Part shown: positions 48,640-61,400 of the stretch, piece after piece | Layout: every line of letters begins with the position of its first letter | How positions within the stretch are numbered: the stretch's first letter is position 1 | DNA from: Cardamine occulta | Lineage: Eukaryota > Streptophyta > Magnoliopsida > Brassicales > Brassicaceae | DNA length: 64,000 nt | Direction of reading: 5' to 3' | NCBI GenBank assembly: GCA_028015245.1 | Contig: CM051385.1 | Span: 19,832,447-19,896,446, forward strand | Program-made: the position numbers and the translations under genes | The notes under the pieces: model-generated | What the model saw: the letters and a program-made list of their open reading frames with translations, nothing else | Databases searched by the model: none | What the model was told of the DNA's origin: nothing

Positions 48640-50112
48640 TCAGTAAGTTCCTTTATACTATTTTCTTCTTCTCCGTCGAGATTCGACGTATAATCTCATT
48701 ATCGGTGTTGATAATATTCGTTCCTGTTTGAAGTTTTTAACTCGGCAGGTAACATGTTCGATGAAATGTCTCAACGAATTTTTCTTGGATTCAATACTTT
48801 TAATGAAATGCTTTTTATCTCTGTGGTTTTTTTTCCTCATTTCGGATTGTGTTTTCTAACATTGATGAAGTTTTTCTTGTTTTCACCTATTAGATTCTTC
48901 TGGATCTAAATATTATGATAGTTTTGGAATCGAAAGTTCCTGTATTTAGAGATTAATGCTAAGGAAACGGAACTTAGTTAGTAGTTGTTACCTAAAATTG
49001 TTGCTTAGAGTTGATCGCAGTGACATAGAAACCCTAATTTCAAGAACCCTGTTCATTCTCATAGTTTGCACATTCTCATAATTTCAGGGGCTACTATATT
49101 TCATCATCAAGTTTGTACCTTTCTATGAGCCATTTACCAGTTTGGCTTCCAAGAATATCTCTGAATTTTGCGATTGAAATATTTGCGTCTTTTTGTTAAA
49201 TCTATCGGACTACAATATGTGATTTGTTAAATTAATCATGTTTCTTACTTTCAAGGTGCTAGAGTTTCAAGAAAGATGGCTAGTGGTAGTCTGAAAAGTC
49301 TTGTAGCTTCAGCAGTGTGTCGAGGTGTTACTGAAGCAAGAGCGAGGATTTTCGGACATATGCTTAACCCAACGGGACAGAGATCTCCTCATAAGATATT
49401 AAGGAAGAAGCTTTTTGGTGATAAGGTTGCAGAATGGTATCCATACGACATCAAGAATGAGGATCCCAAAGTCTTGGCTAGAGAAGAACAAGAGTACTTT
49501 CCAAAATCTCTCTCTTTTTTCTTTTTCTTTTTTTTTTTTTTTAACTTTCCTATAAATTGCTTTGTTTATCATAGAAACTAAATGATATAAAGCAAGCCTT
49601 TAAGTCTTTTTTGAATGGGATTGAGCTGTAACATGTTTCGACAAGCTTTGAATCAACTGAAAATTGGGGTTAGTGTAAGGAATTCAGGACTTGTAGATTG
49701 TATGAGCCTTGTACTTAGATAGTTGTGATTTGTGAAGGTTACACAGAGTCGTGTTCTTGTGTTTCTGGTGTAAAATAACCATATATGATTATGTTTGAGA
49801 AGGGTAGTTTTAAAGATCTGTTTGAGCTTTACTTACGCTTTGTAAATTAGATGGCTGTGATATGTGAAGCTTATGCAGAGTCCCGTTCTTGTGTCTCTGG
49901 TGTACAAATGGAGCAAATAACGAGATGATCTTATTTGATTTTATCCGCTGGTTATGTTAATCCTTGTTTTTCTTATAATCTGTTGAGAGGTCTTGAACTT
50001 GAAGCTTGTGTTTTGTTGTAGGCGCATCTCGAAACTTCAGATGTTGAAGCGTCGTGACAAAGGACCACCAAAGAAGGGTCATGGAAGACGTGCTGCAAAG
50101 CGTAACAAGTAG
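48640..50112 (+). other. Transcribed span of the mS33 gene including 5' UTR intron
   Basis: A leader-like region ends gtcagtaagttcc near 48640, a plausible donor. A matching acceptor (tttcaag) lies at about 49250-49256, just before the ATG at 49276. The leader therefore seems to be spliced, as is common for plant housekeeping genes. The approximate left edge is inferred. Confidence 0.45.
49276..50112 (+). CDS. Mitochondrial small ribosomal subunit protein mS33 (S27 family)
   Basis: Two exons, 49276-49493 and 50022-50112, join in phase to give 102 residues. The protein has RARIFGHMLNPTGQRSPHKILRKKL, then WYPYDIKNEDP, and ends in a very basic tail (MLKRRDKGPPKKGHGRRAAKRNK). This matches the MRP-S27/S33 family of mitoribosomal small-subunit proteins. 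A basic N terminus without acidic residues suits mitochondrial import. The 528-bp intron contains two related phrases (cagagtcgtgttcttgtgtt and cagagtcccgttcttgtgtc), an internal duplication at about 49740-49900. Position matches At5g44710. Confidence 0.9.
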
Positions 50113-50611
50113 AAAAGTATTAGTAATCATAGCTTCAAATAAACTCTACAGTTTTAGAATCAGACTCTTCTGGTTGAATCAGATCGAATTTACTAGTAAA
50201 AATCTCTCCTACTTAAAATTGTTTTGGGTTTCCATTGATATTACTATGTTGGAGACAACCTTGAAATCTATTTGCTTCCCTTTTTGACTAAAAGGTTAAT
50301 GGCTTTTATTTCTCTGTTTTTACTCTGCTTTTAGTACGCACAAGCTGATGTATGTGCATGTTGGAAAATACTATCATATAATATTCTTAGATAAATTTCG
50401 ATTTAACTATTGTCTTTTTAATCAGAGGACCAAAAAAACTTCTATATTTTACATAAATCACTATGAAGGAGTTAGTCCAGAAAAGTTTAAAATAACAGAA
50501 TATTTTAGAGTGGTTGGTGTATCAGTCCACATTTGGCAAATCCTTGAATTATTGTTTTTATCACCTAAACTAAAAGATACGTCAAGAGTTAGGACACTAA
50601 GTAAGAGAGAA

Positions 50612-52560
50612 ATGGAGGAAGCTCTGAAGATTCGATCTTTGGTAATTTATCCGATCAAATCTTCCCGTGGAATCTCTGTTCCTCAGGCAACCATAACTCA
50701 CACTGGTAAAACTAAGATCAAACTTCTTCTATTCCTTTGACTACTGAGAAAAAGTGCATTTTTTTTTATAATTGGTATGACAAAGATTACTTTTTAGATC
50801 ATTCCTGATTTCTGGGATTATGATCTGTTTCTGTTGAGTTATAAGTTATAGCTTGATTGGATGAGAAAAATGCTCTTAAATAGTAGTAAATCTTGATGGA
50901 TTCTAATCAAATGTTTTGACTATGAAGTTGTCTTGGTTTGGATCTATAGGCTTTTAATATGTGGAAACTGATGTAGGATTTCAATGGGACCGGTATTGGT
51001 TAGTTGTGAATTATAAAGGAAAAGCAACCACTCAAAGAGTTGAGCCAAAGCTTTCTCTTATCGAATCAGAGTTGCCTAAGGAAGCTTTCTTGGAAGATTG
51101 GGAGCCAACTAAGAACTCATTTTTAGGTAAATTTACAAAAGTTTTGTCTGTAATCTGAGACTTGAATGTCTTGATTACTTCATTTCGCAGTGGTAAGAGC
51201 TCCTGGTATGAGTCCGTTAAAGATCCCGATGACTCAACCAAGCTCATTGGCAGAAGGTGTTTCAATGTGGGAATGGTCTGGCTCTGCGTTTGATGAAGGA
51301 GAAGAAGCAGCAAAATGGTTTTCAGATTATCTTGGAAAACAAACCCGTTTAGTTCGGTTTAATAAAGGTTTTCATTTCAAACTGATACAAGCAGTGACTT
51401 AGAGGGCATAGGTTTATTAGTATTTACTAAGGTTGCAAATTAACCAAGGGTTATTGTGAGAGTAAACCATGGTTTGTTTAGGTTATCTCTCTAGTTTATG
51501 CATATATATATATATATATATTGTGAAAGAGAGTTAGAGAGGATTATCAAGTATTTTGTGGTGAGTCTTAGGGGGAGTGGAAGGAGCTCCATTATCAAAT
51601 TCCTCAAGTTCTTTGTAATTCCACCTTTATCATCTATAGATCCCATTTCTATTTCCTACACGTATCATAAACTTTTCTTGTGATCTTTCATTAACAACGG
51701 ATTTTGATGCACCAAGTTGATCAGTTTTTTTTCTTTTCAGAAACTGAAACTAGACCTACACCTCCCGAGTTTGCACCGGGTTACTCTACAACATTTGCGA
51801 ATATATTTCCGTTTATGGCTGCATCTCAGGTGAGTCTTATAACACTCCAATATCGATAAAAATTCAAATATGCAGTTGATCTTCTTTTTGTTTTCTTAGG
51901 CATCTTTGGACCAACTGAATACAGTTCTACCAGAACCGGTGCCTATGAACCGTTTTAGACCCAAGTAAACTATCATTCATCCCGAGTTCTTAATATCTTC
52001 AATGATGGTTGTTAATTTTGTTTGTTCGTAATCCGTGTTTTCTTGTTTCTGTGTAGCATTATTGTCGATAATTGCGATCCTTTTGGCGAAGATCTTTGGG
52101 ATGAAATCAAGATAAACGATTTAGTCTTCCAAGGAGTTAGGCTATGTAGCCGCTGCAAGGTGAATATAATGTGAAGATCTACACTGAGATTTTCAACTCT
52201 AGGTCTTTTAACTGTTTTGTTCTTTCAGGTACCAACTATGAATCAAGAAACCGGGGTTCTAGGTGCAACAGAATCAACTGAAACTCTGTTGAAATTCAGA
52301 TCAGACAATGTCTTAATGCCAGACAAGAAACCGCGTGGAAGGGATAGATTATAAGCTCTTGTCTGGTTTAGAGAAGAGACTAGTTGGTATCAGTATGATG
52401 CTAAACCGATTTTGGTTTATGACAGGTTTTCTTTGGTAAAGAGATGGTTTGGAATTGGAACTTAAGCAACAGTGAAGGCAAAGGCAAGAAGACAATCAAA
52501 GTTGGTGATACCATCTATGTCCTCAGGAAGATCCCTTCCAGGGCTGAAGCAGCTGTTTAA
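50612..52560 (+). CDS. mARC/MOSC-domain protein, copy 1 (splice donor lost)
   Basis: Exons are 50612-50705, 50977-51126, 51191-51367, 51741-51829, 51900-51964, 52057-52159, 52229-52342 and 52426-52560. All have exactly the lengths of copy 2 at 53480-55476 and all frames are open. Plant mARC proteins are molybdenum-cofactor-binding amidoxime reductases; the MOSC domain carries the conserved Cys in LCSRCKVP. The donor after exon 7 is GA (52343-52344) where copy 2 has GT. Read-through stops at 52352-52354, giving 267 residues and losing the last 44 of 308. Exon 8 is undamaged. So the gene is either newly crippled, or uses another donor. Intron 3 carries an insertion. Confidence 0.85.
51375..51720. 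mobile_element. Insertion in intron 3 of mARC copy 1, LTR-like
   Basis: Intron 3 is 373 bp here and 84 bp in copy 2. The extra sequence includes a TA microsatellite (about 51500-51521), a gagagttagagaggat phrase and an end resembling the R/U5 part of plant Copia LTRs (atcccatttctatttcctac near 51640). Clear LTR ends and a target duplication were not found, so the class is uncertain. Confidence 0.4.
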
Positions 52561-52827
52561 CTCAACATATATATAAACATTGTTACTTTCTTCTCTTGTG
52601 TTGTGTTATTATCTCTAAATAAAGAGTGGAGAGATACTTTTGTTGCTCATGTAAATTACAAAACTCACTAGATGTGAGATTCATCTTGTTGAATGTAGTA
52701 GATTCTGTTGACTGTTGGTTTGATTGATTTTGAGCTTTAAAAACATGAGGATTTGGATTAGACTCAAAAGGCCATTGAAACCTCAAAAATCAAACGGTTA
52801 CAATAAAAAGAGGAAAATAGCAAACAG

Positions 52828-52900
52828 TGGTGCTGCCCAGGATCGAACTGGAGACCTTTTGCGTGTAAGGCAAACGTGATAACCACTACACCACAGCACC
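52828..52900 (-). tRNA. tRNA-Val (TAC)
   Basis: Read on the minus strand the gene starts GGTGCTG and ends CAGCACC plus discriminator A. The D arm is GGTGTAGTGGTTATCAC. The anticodon stem is TTTGC/GCAAA with loop CTTACAC, giving anticodon TAC. The T arm is CCAGTTCGATCCTGG, the classical form. It lies between the two mARC copies. No intron. Confidence 0.95.
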
Positions 52901-53479
52901 TTTTTTATTTGATTGTCGTTGTAGTTTTTGTAATTTTTAAATTTAGCCATTTTGAATGGTACTATGTTTCTAAAAGATTGATTTTCTAGATTTTAAAATA
53001 CATTTTTATTAGTTATTGTTAATAAATTGCAACTTTCAAAAAAATATTAATTGAAAGTATTTGAATTGTTGAAATATGATTGGTTTATAGATAGGGGAAA
53101 ATGGTTAAAGTAGAAAGAGAATTTATTTATTATTAAGTTGATTTTTTCTTAATACGTGTGAATTACTTAGAAAATCAATTTTCAAAAACAGTAGTAGTAA
53201 TCTACAATAGATTTTCATTTTTTTTTGTAATCTACAATAGTTTATGATTTTTTTTTTTGGGATGAAAGTGATATATACTCGTACTTAATCCAGTAAAGTT
53301 AAAAAAAGAATCGATTTTTTAAAGATGGTTTGGTGTAACCTGTCTGCTTATATTAGTGCACGTGTGTGAAAAGCTTAATAGTTAACACTCAAACGACCAC
53401 TCCATTTTGAAAACGATTGCAAAATTCTTGAAATTATCCTTTCGTCGGACGTGTTAGCCACTGTTTGTGAAAGAGAGAA

Positions 53480-55476
53480 ATGGAGGAAACAGTGAAGATT
53501 CAATCTTTATTCATTTATCCGATCAAATCTTGCCGTGGAATCTCCGTCCCTCAGGCAACTGTAACTCACACTGGTAAAAATTTAAGAACAAACTTCTTCT
53601 CTTCCTTTGACTCTCCTGAGGAAAAAAAAAGGAACTTTTTTTGAATAATTTCTGATTTCTGGGGTCTTGATCTGTTTCTGTTCCATTATAAGTTATGAGT
53701 TTGAAGATTGCGGAAAGGGGTCTTGTTTGATTTGAGAGAAAGTTAATAATTTTTTTGAGAAAGTGGACAAATTAGCCGGGGAAATGCTATAAATAGGGTA
53801 AAATCAGAGTGAAGACAAAAGTTTCCTCCTTTTTTGTTGGCATAAACAGTAAGAAGCTTCAGTCTCATATCTGTTTAGTTACATCCATGTTAAATGTTCT
53901 TGTTTCATTTGAGGGAAAGTGAACAAATTATCCGGGAAATTGCTGTTAAGAGGGTAAGATAAGAGTTTTTCCCATTTTTTGTTGGCATGAAAGAAGTTTC
54001 AGAGAAAATGATCATAATTTCCGGGGAAATGCTATTAAATAGGGCTAAGTCTTGATGAGAAATGAGATTCCCATGAGAATTAAATAGGGCTATGAAGCTT
54101 TGTCTTGATCTAATGGATTTTGATGTGCTTAAGCCTTAACTTGTGGAAACTGATGTAGGATTTCAATGGGACCGGTATTGGTTAGTTGTGAACTATAAAG
54201 GAAGAGCATATACTCAAAGAGTTGAACCAAAGCTTGCTCTTGTCGAATCGGAGTTGCCTAAGGAAGCTTTCTTGGAAGATTGGGAGCCAACAAAGAACTC
54301 ACATTTAGGTAAATTTGTGGTAAGAATTTACAAAAAATTTGTCTGTAATCGAGACTTTAATTCATGTTCTTGATCATTCATTTTGCAGTGGTAAAAGCTC
54401 CTGGTATGAGTCCGTTAATGATTCCACTGACTAAACCAAGCTCGGTAGCAGAAGGTGTTTCGATGTGGGAATGGTCCGGCTCTGCGTTTGATGAAGGAGA
54501 AGAAGCAGCAAAATGGTTTTCAGATTATCTGGGAAAACAAAGCCGTTTGGTTCGGTTTAATAAAGGTTTCGATTTTTTTCATTTCTTGTGAATCTTTTCA
54601 TTTGGATCAGCACATAGTTGATTAAGTTTTTTCTGAAAATTTTCTGCAGAAACTGAAACTAGACCTGCACCTCCAGAGTTTGCAGCAGGTTACTCGACAA
54701 CCTTTGCAGATATGTTTCCGTTCTTGGTTGCATCTCAGGTGAGCTAATATCGATAATTCCAGTATCAGTTAATGAGACTACGCATTTTATCTTCTTATTG
54801 CTTTTTGTTCTTAGGCTTCTTTAGACCAACTGAATACACTTCTACCAGAACCGGTGCCTATGAACCGTTTTAGACCCAAGTAAACTATCTTTTATCCTGA
54901 GTTCTTAATATCTTCTATGATGGTGATTTCGTTTGTTCATAATCTGTGTTTTCTTATTTCTGGGTAGCATTCTTGTCGATATCTCTGAGCCTTTCGGTGA
55001 AGATCTTTGGGATGAAATCAAGATAAACGATTTAATCTTCCAAGGTGTTAGGCTATGTAGCCGCTGCAAGGTGAATATGATGTCAAAATCTACACTCAGA
55101 TTCTCAACCACAGGCTTTTGAACCGTTTTGTTCTTTTAGGTACCAACCGTGAATCAAGAAACCGGGGTTCCGGGTGCAAAAGAACCAACTGAAACTCTGA
55201 TGAAATTCAGATCAGACAATGTCTTAATGCCTGACAAGAAACCGCGTGGAAAGGTTAGATATAAGCTCTTTTTTGGTTTTGAGAAGATGCTTGTTGGTAT
55301 CAGTATGATGCTAAACTGATACTGATCTCGGTTTGTGATAGGTTTTCTTTGGTAAGGAGATGGTTTGGAATTGGAACTTAACCAACAGTGAAGGCAAAGG
55401 CAAGAAGACAATAAAAGTTGGTGATACCATCTCTGTCCTAAGGAAGATCCCTTCCAGAGCTGAAGCAGCTGTTTAA
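53480..55476 (+). CDS. mARC/MOSC-domain protein, copy 2 (intact)
   Basis: Eight exons, 53480-53573, 54159-54308, 54389-54565, 54650-54738, 54815-54879, 54968-55070, 55140-55253 and 55342-55476, give a 308-residue protein with phases that agree throughout. It begins with the MOSC_N beta-barrel region (IQSLFIYPIKSCRGISV, WDRYWLV). The MOSC domain follows, with NRFRPNILV, DLWDEIKIND and VRLCSRCKVPTVN; the Cys in SRC is the expected molybdenum ligand. The protein ends KVGDTISVLRKIPSRAEAAV. mARC enzymes reduce N-hydroxylated compounds and, in plants and algae, act with nitrate reductase. I infer that this copy is the functional At5g44720 orthologue. The first intron contains internal repeats. Confidence 0.92.
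53725..54090. repeat. Degenerate tandem repeat inside intron 1 of mARC copy 2
   Basis: The phrase group gaaagt-ggacaaattagccggggaaatgc, taaatagggtaa and ttttttgttggcat occurs at about 53755-53840, again at about 53915-53995, and partly a third time at 54010-54045. The spacing of the first two copies is about 165 bp. This accounts for the longer intron 1 (585 bp against 271 bp in copy 1). Confidence 0.75.
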
Positions 55477-55815
55477 CTCAACATATATAAACATTCTTCT
55501 TCTTCTTCTTCTTATGTTGTGTTGTGTCATTATCTCTCAAATAAAGTAAGACTAAGAGATACTTTCTTGATCATGTAAATTACAAACTTCACTTGTTCTG
55601 AGATTCACCTTGTTGAAAGTGTGATTTAGTTTGGTTTGAATAGTTTTAACTGATCTTGAGCTTTAAAGAACATGAGGAATTGGATTAGATCTTTCCTAAG
55701 AGAAGTAATCAGAGAGCCAGTGAAACCTTATTTTTACTCAAAAGAAGATGAAGAAAGGGCCAACATATTCAATACTACAATACATTAGATTTCATAGTTA
55801 AGAGAGGATCATTTT

Positions 55816-56764
55816 TTAACATCTCAACTTATCAGACTCCAAAAGTTGTTGAACAGCGACCAAATCAGGAAGCACAATAGCTCCAGCTTTTTTCCAGTCA
55901 TTAGCAGCTTCTGTCTGAAATCTATCAAGCAACAAAGCATGCATCCCAATACTCCTCGCCGGAACATAATCTTTACGCATACTGTCTCCAATATGCAAAA
56001 CTTTGTCAGGCGCAACATTCCCCGCTCTCTCTAGCGCGAGCTTGTAAATCCTCGGATCTGGTTTCTCTATCCCTTCAATACCAGAGAACACACCAAAATC
56101 CCACTCTCCCTAAAATCAAATCAAATGAGTCAATGTTCAAGAACCTTAAAGAGTCACACAATGAAGCATTAGAGACTCTTTTTTTCTTCTCTTTTTGAAC
56201 TACCTTGTTCAAACCTAAGGCAGGTAAAATAACTTCTCGATATCGGTATTCTGCATTGCTAACAAGTCCGACTATAAGCCCTTTCCTGCGTGCCCATCTT
56301 AAAAAAGGTCGAGAATCTTGAAACACAGAGTAAGGTGCAGCAGAACCAAACGTCGAATAGATTCGCCTAAATACTTTCTCAAATGTCTCCTCATCATACT
56401 CATATCCTGCCTAATCAATCAAACCCCCTAACATCAAAGTAAGTAAAACAAATACATATATGCGAAAACTATCAAAGAAGATAACATTCAAATCAAATAC
56501 CTTGACAAATGAATCTCTCACACAGGTCTTCCACCAAACAATGTTTGGCATTTTCGCAGCGAAACCGAAACAAGGATACTTTTGTGCCATTTCTGTATAA
56601 GCTAGTTTAAAACCTTCATGAACTCGTTTATAATCAGGACAAGGCAAACCAATGGCTTTAGCAGCCATACAATAGTAATCACCAAGCTCTCCTTTATATG
56701 CTATGAGTGTACCAGTTACATCTACTGTAATACACCGTAATTTCGATAAAAGCGACACCGCCAT
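55816..56764 (-). CDS. HAD-superfamily hydrolase (HDHD3-like)
   Basis: Three exons, 56501-56764, 56204-56410 and 55816-56109, join in phase to give 254 residues. HAD motif I is TVDVTGTL (about residues 12-19); the first Asp is DV, and the second acidic position is Thr, as in HDHD3-type members. Motif II is GLVSNAEYR (about residue 127). Motif III/IV lies in KPDPRIYKLAL and VLHIGDSMRKDYVPA. The family consists mainly of small-molecule phosphatases; the substrate of this member cannot be predicted. It is convergent with mARC copy 2, 340 bp away. Position matches At5g44730. Confidence 0.92.
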
Positions 56765-58413
56765 CTTCAGATTCTTTCACCAAAATCTGCACAATACACT
56801 CGAAACATGATCAATTTGTTAACGATAGATACAGATACAAAATTAAGCAAACATAAGACTTTCACTCGAAAAGTGATCATAAACAGATTGATAAAGATAT
56901 GAAATTGAGCTCCTATTGGCTAATTTCTTCACCTACCAACCGAGAAAAAGAGATGAAATTTACAGAGAAAAACTTATTCGATTTCAGGGTTTTTGCCCAA
57001 AAGTGTTAATTGATTAAACCCACAAACAATAAATGATGGAATCAATGTTCAACAGTAGACTCTTATCACTGTAAAGATCAGAAAAAGAGAGTTTTTTTCG
57101 TAAGAAACAAAGCAAAAGCATGGAAATTTGGGAAAACCCGTGAAGGAGAGAGAGGAATTTGAAGTACCCAAAAGCTAAGAATCGAGAAAATTTTCACATA
57201 GAAGAAATCGCCATTGTTTCTTCTTCGCTTGGGTTTGCTTCTACCAGCTTAAGCTACACTGAAATGAGAGATCATGATTCACGAAGACTCTTTGAATATA
57301 TATATATATACACAGAGTTGGAAAAATGCGTGCCATGTGTGATTAGCGCACACAGACAAATAAGGCAGCTAATAGAAAATTAGAAAATTTAATCATAATT
57401 TTATTTTGGTGTTAGATTTTTTTCTTGAGAAATAGGACACTCTTTAGAGCTTTAAAGGTTAAATATAATTACTTTTTTGGAGACCAAGTTTGAGGCTATT
57501 CTTGTAATTTAACATAGTAGGAGAAAAAAGGAAAACAAAAAAAAAGAAAAGGAAAAAAATCCATTGGATGGCATGATACTGGCCTGCTGTATTGTCCTAA
57601 ACCCAAAAACGGTTTCAGGTTTTCGATATTTGTTTATTTTTCACGTTTTATTTACCAATTTTACTTTAATATATGTACTATTATTATTGTTTATGTCGGC
57701 AGCTGTATTATTATTGTGAACAATAAAATAGTTTTGTTTACTCATTACAAGTTTCATTACATTCATATGAAAGTTCCTGATTGATCTCCAAGAAAATTTA
57801 AACTTATGTGTATCTGAAGACTCTTAACTAGCAATCCTATAAACATTCAGTTACTTGTAATTCAAATCCATGTAAATCAAAAGTATTTCATCAATAAAAA
57901 ATAAAACATATCGCTAGCTTCTTGTTGATTCCTAGAACTGTTTAAACTTAAATCGATCAACAAATAATAATTTTGATAGTCAAATTAAAAAAATTAATGG
58001 TGAAATCAATATCAAAGAAGAAAGTAGGAAGAAAATGAATTTGTTAAAAAGGTCATATTTAGGCGAGTTATAATTAATATTGTGATTTATTTTGACTTTT
58101 TTGAAAAAGTAACATAGAATAAAAGCGCTTTCATTTGGTAAATAATTGATCCAAAAAGCCCCATACTAGTTAGTAAAGAGTAAAGAGTAATTACTAAATA
58201 GGATGTCTAAATCTGTGTTCAACAAAGTCGTTGAGCAGATTTACAAAATTTCTATTCTTGAGGTATTATTTAATTTAGTTAAATAGCTATATAAAACTTT
58301 TTTTTCTTTCCAAGTATAGTTTTGAGCATAATAAATCTAGTATCTAAAAATACAAGAGCAATCTCAGACAATACGCTATATACAGTCAACCACAGAGACA
58401 ACGAAGCTTGGTT
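56765..58413. other. Intergenic region between HAD and POLH genes
   Basis: The first 400 bp are the promoter and probably spliced leader of the HAD gene. A short TA microsatellite lies at about 57297-57312. The rest is AT-rich with no recognised gene; the frame at 57159-57383 is not supported. Confidence 0.4.
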
Positions 58414-61400
58414 CTATCTCTTCAATGGTTGAAAATAATGAGCAATGCTTGAAGTAGAACCATCACCTTTACTTTTACCAGCGTTAAACCGCTTATTAGG
58501 CCGTATGAAACTCCTGAGTTCTCGTTGAATTTCAACTGGTAACTCATTGAAAACCGACTGATCAATTTCATCAATCTTGTATCCCCAATCTGTTTCTACC
58601 TCTTGATTCACTTCACTATTATGGCTGCTGCTACTGAAGTGAACTCTTTTACTGGTTGATGACACTGTGGAATCTTCCTGAGTCTCTTGCTTTGATGGAG
58701 GAGTTGCATTGTAATTCTTGAAGATATCTACAATGGAAGGCATTCCCTAAGAACAAACAAGCAAACAAAACTCAGCAAAGGTAGAAGCTTTTCGTGCACG
58801 AAACAAAGTGATGAGTTGCTTACCCGATTCTTTTCTTTTGTGTTATTTATCTTCCGCCCAATTCTCTTTGCTTGTGTGCCTTTGTTTGATTCTGATTGGG
58901 TAGGAACATCTGTTGCTTCGTTTGATGGACAAGAGACAACATCCTGACAAGGAAACTGCAGAATTGGTTTAAACTGCTCGATAAGACAACTTGAGAACAT
59001 ATAAAAGTGCTCGAGTCATTCAAACACCACAAGCCCTAACCAATAATTTCTTTACCAGTTTAACTTGTTAAAGAACCTCTTCACATTTCTATTCCCTTGA
59101 AAGTTGAAACTGAGAACGTGATTGTGTCTAACTATGTTTAGTCTTTTTGCTACATCTTTAGCTTTACTACACTTCTAGAAAGGCTTACGATATGCTTTAG
59201 AGTATAGAGAAATAAGAGTAAATACCTTTTCAGAGACTAGGTCAACGTCTTTATATGAGTTTTCGAAATTAGGCAAAGTACAAGCTACACCGGTGTCTTC
59301 TTCAGGCATTGCTGCTTCGGTTTCTGTTGATCTCTGTTCTGAACAACCTTCACTAGCTGCATTAGTTGCAGGAAAATTCACGATATTACGTTACCAGAAT
59401 CAGGAGAAGTAGAAACTTCTAAAAATATACAGAAAAACTCTGGAATACCTGAAGGAGTCATCGCTATATGTTCTTGAACGCAACCATCTGCTGAATGTGA
59501 AGGAGCAGTAGATTGACTTTGAAAATATCTCGTTATAGAGCTTGTTCCCTACAGTTATAAGATATCATTCCTACCAAATCAGAGAAGAAACCAGCTAATG
59601 TTTGAATGGGCTGTAATTGGAAGAGATCTAGTGGCTATACGAACTTACAGATGGTATATCAACAATTTTACTAGCTGAAACAGAAAGACCTGTTATGCTC
59701 CACGTCTCTTTCTTATTTCCTTGAGGCTTGATCCCGAAAGGTCCCATGTACTCACGTAAGGCAGCTTGGAACAAATTAAAGGCATCTTCTTGGATCTTGG
59801 TTGCTCCATATCTCAAAGGGCATGATTTTGAAGGAAATTTTTTATGTGAATCTGAATCCCTTGACTGCATTATTTTCAGGACAACATATGTTTTAACTTT
59901 TAAGTTGTAGTCTTCCACAGAGAAAAATGATAAATAACCAAGTAATTTTGTTATGGAAAGCTACATAAGCAAGAGAACAATAAGTACTCTGAAAGCGCTA
60001 GCATGAAGGGTAAGGGTACTCGCAATCCGTTTATTCTGCTCCAAGTCAGAACTGAGGCGTTCGCTTAGTTCTTCGGAAAGCTGGTTTAGCCAATGCTGAA
60101 CCTAAAAGTATAACAGAAAACACAACACATATTAAAAATAGTTTTATGATATAAGTGAAGAGAAAACGAGCTACTTTAGCTAGTATCTTTCAGAAAATTT
60201 TCAACAATATATGCACTCTCTCTTTTGACCCATTAACTAAACCAATTGATAAAAAAGGGAAAATAAGTGCACAATCTTACAGTTGAGAGTGACTTCAAAG
60301 CACGAGGTCCGGGAAATGTCTTTCCAGAACCATGACTTTTGGGGAGAAGGCGACCTTGCACTTCTTCTCCGCTTATCCCTCTTGCGATATTCCATAACCA
60401 AGTACTAGAAGTCAGAGAAAAAGAAGTATTAATAAACTTGGTTACTGAAAAAGGAATCAGAAAAACAAGCACGAGTTGCTTATCTTTTTAATTTTTATTA
60501 TTAGGCACATGAGCCATCATTGAGGCAAACACATACATAATTTAGCATAGCTAGAAGGTACCAAAGGAAATTTTGGTCAAAAATATTCAACTATATGCAA
60601 TAGCCTAAGAGTGCAGGAGAACAAGTTTTTTCTTTTCCAAAGCTATTACCCAGTATTTATTCCGTAATGTTCTTGCAGTGTTGTTTCAGAAAACTGCAAC
60701 AAGTCCCCCACAGTGTCAACTCCCAAGTCATTCTGCAAGCTAGTGCCCAGCTTTCCTCCCAGTTGTTTCCTGCAAGATAGATATTTACAGATAAACAATA
60801 GCCAAGACAAAGATCCTGGGACAGCGATAAGAAGATGTAATGCAAAATTTTGGACCGCCTTAGACTTATTTTAACACAGCGGTATTAACATTTGACACTG
60901 AAGCAAATATCAATTGTTTTCCGTAGAATGACAAAAAGGCAGAATACACAAATACTTTAAGTCTACCTAAGGAAGTAGGTGTTGGAATCAATAAAAAATT
61001 TTAAACTTACTTACATCTTCTTTATTGGCAAGGAACTGAGTAATTCCTGTACAGCTGAATATGGTACAACGGTCTGCTGGGCAGGTTTGTTCATTCCACT
61101 AGCAAGTTTGGCTAGCATCTGTTTGTTAAGTCATGAATTGTTACTCGTGATACAAGGGACTAAAGGCAACAAAAGTTTTTAACAGATTATAGGTTCTTGC
61201 CTTGTTATGGGCTATGCCAGCAGAACAGGTAAACTCAGTCTCCTTCAGCACCTGTTTTCGAAGTTCTGCAACAATGATAATTCCACAACTTAATAACTTA
61301 TCACCACGATCAGCATCTTTCCGACACATCCAATCGCGGACACTCTCCTTAAAATCATCTCCATCCTAAATTGAAGCCAAAAAAAAAACAGTATCAAAGT

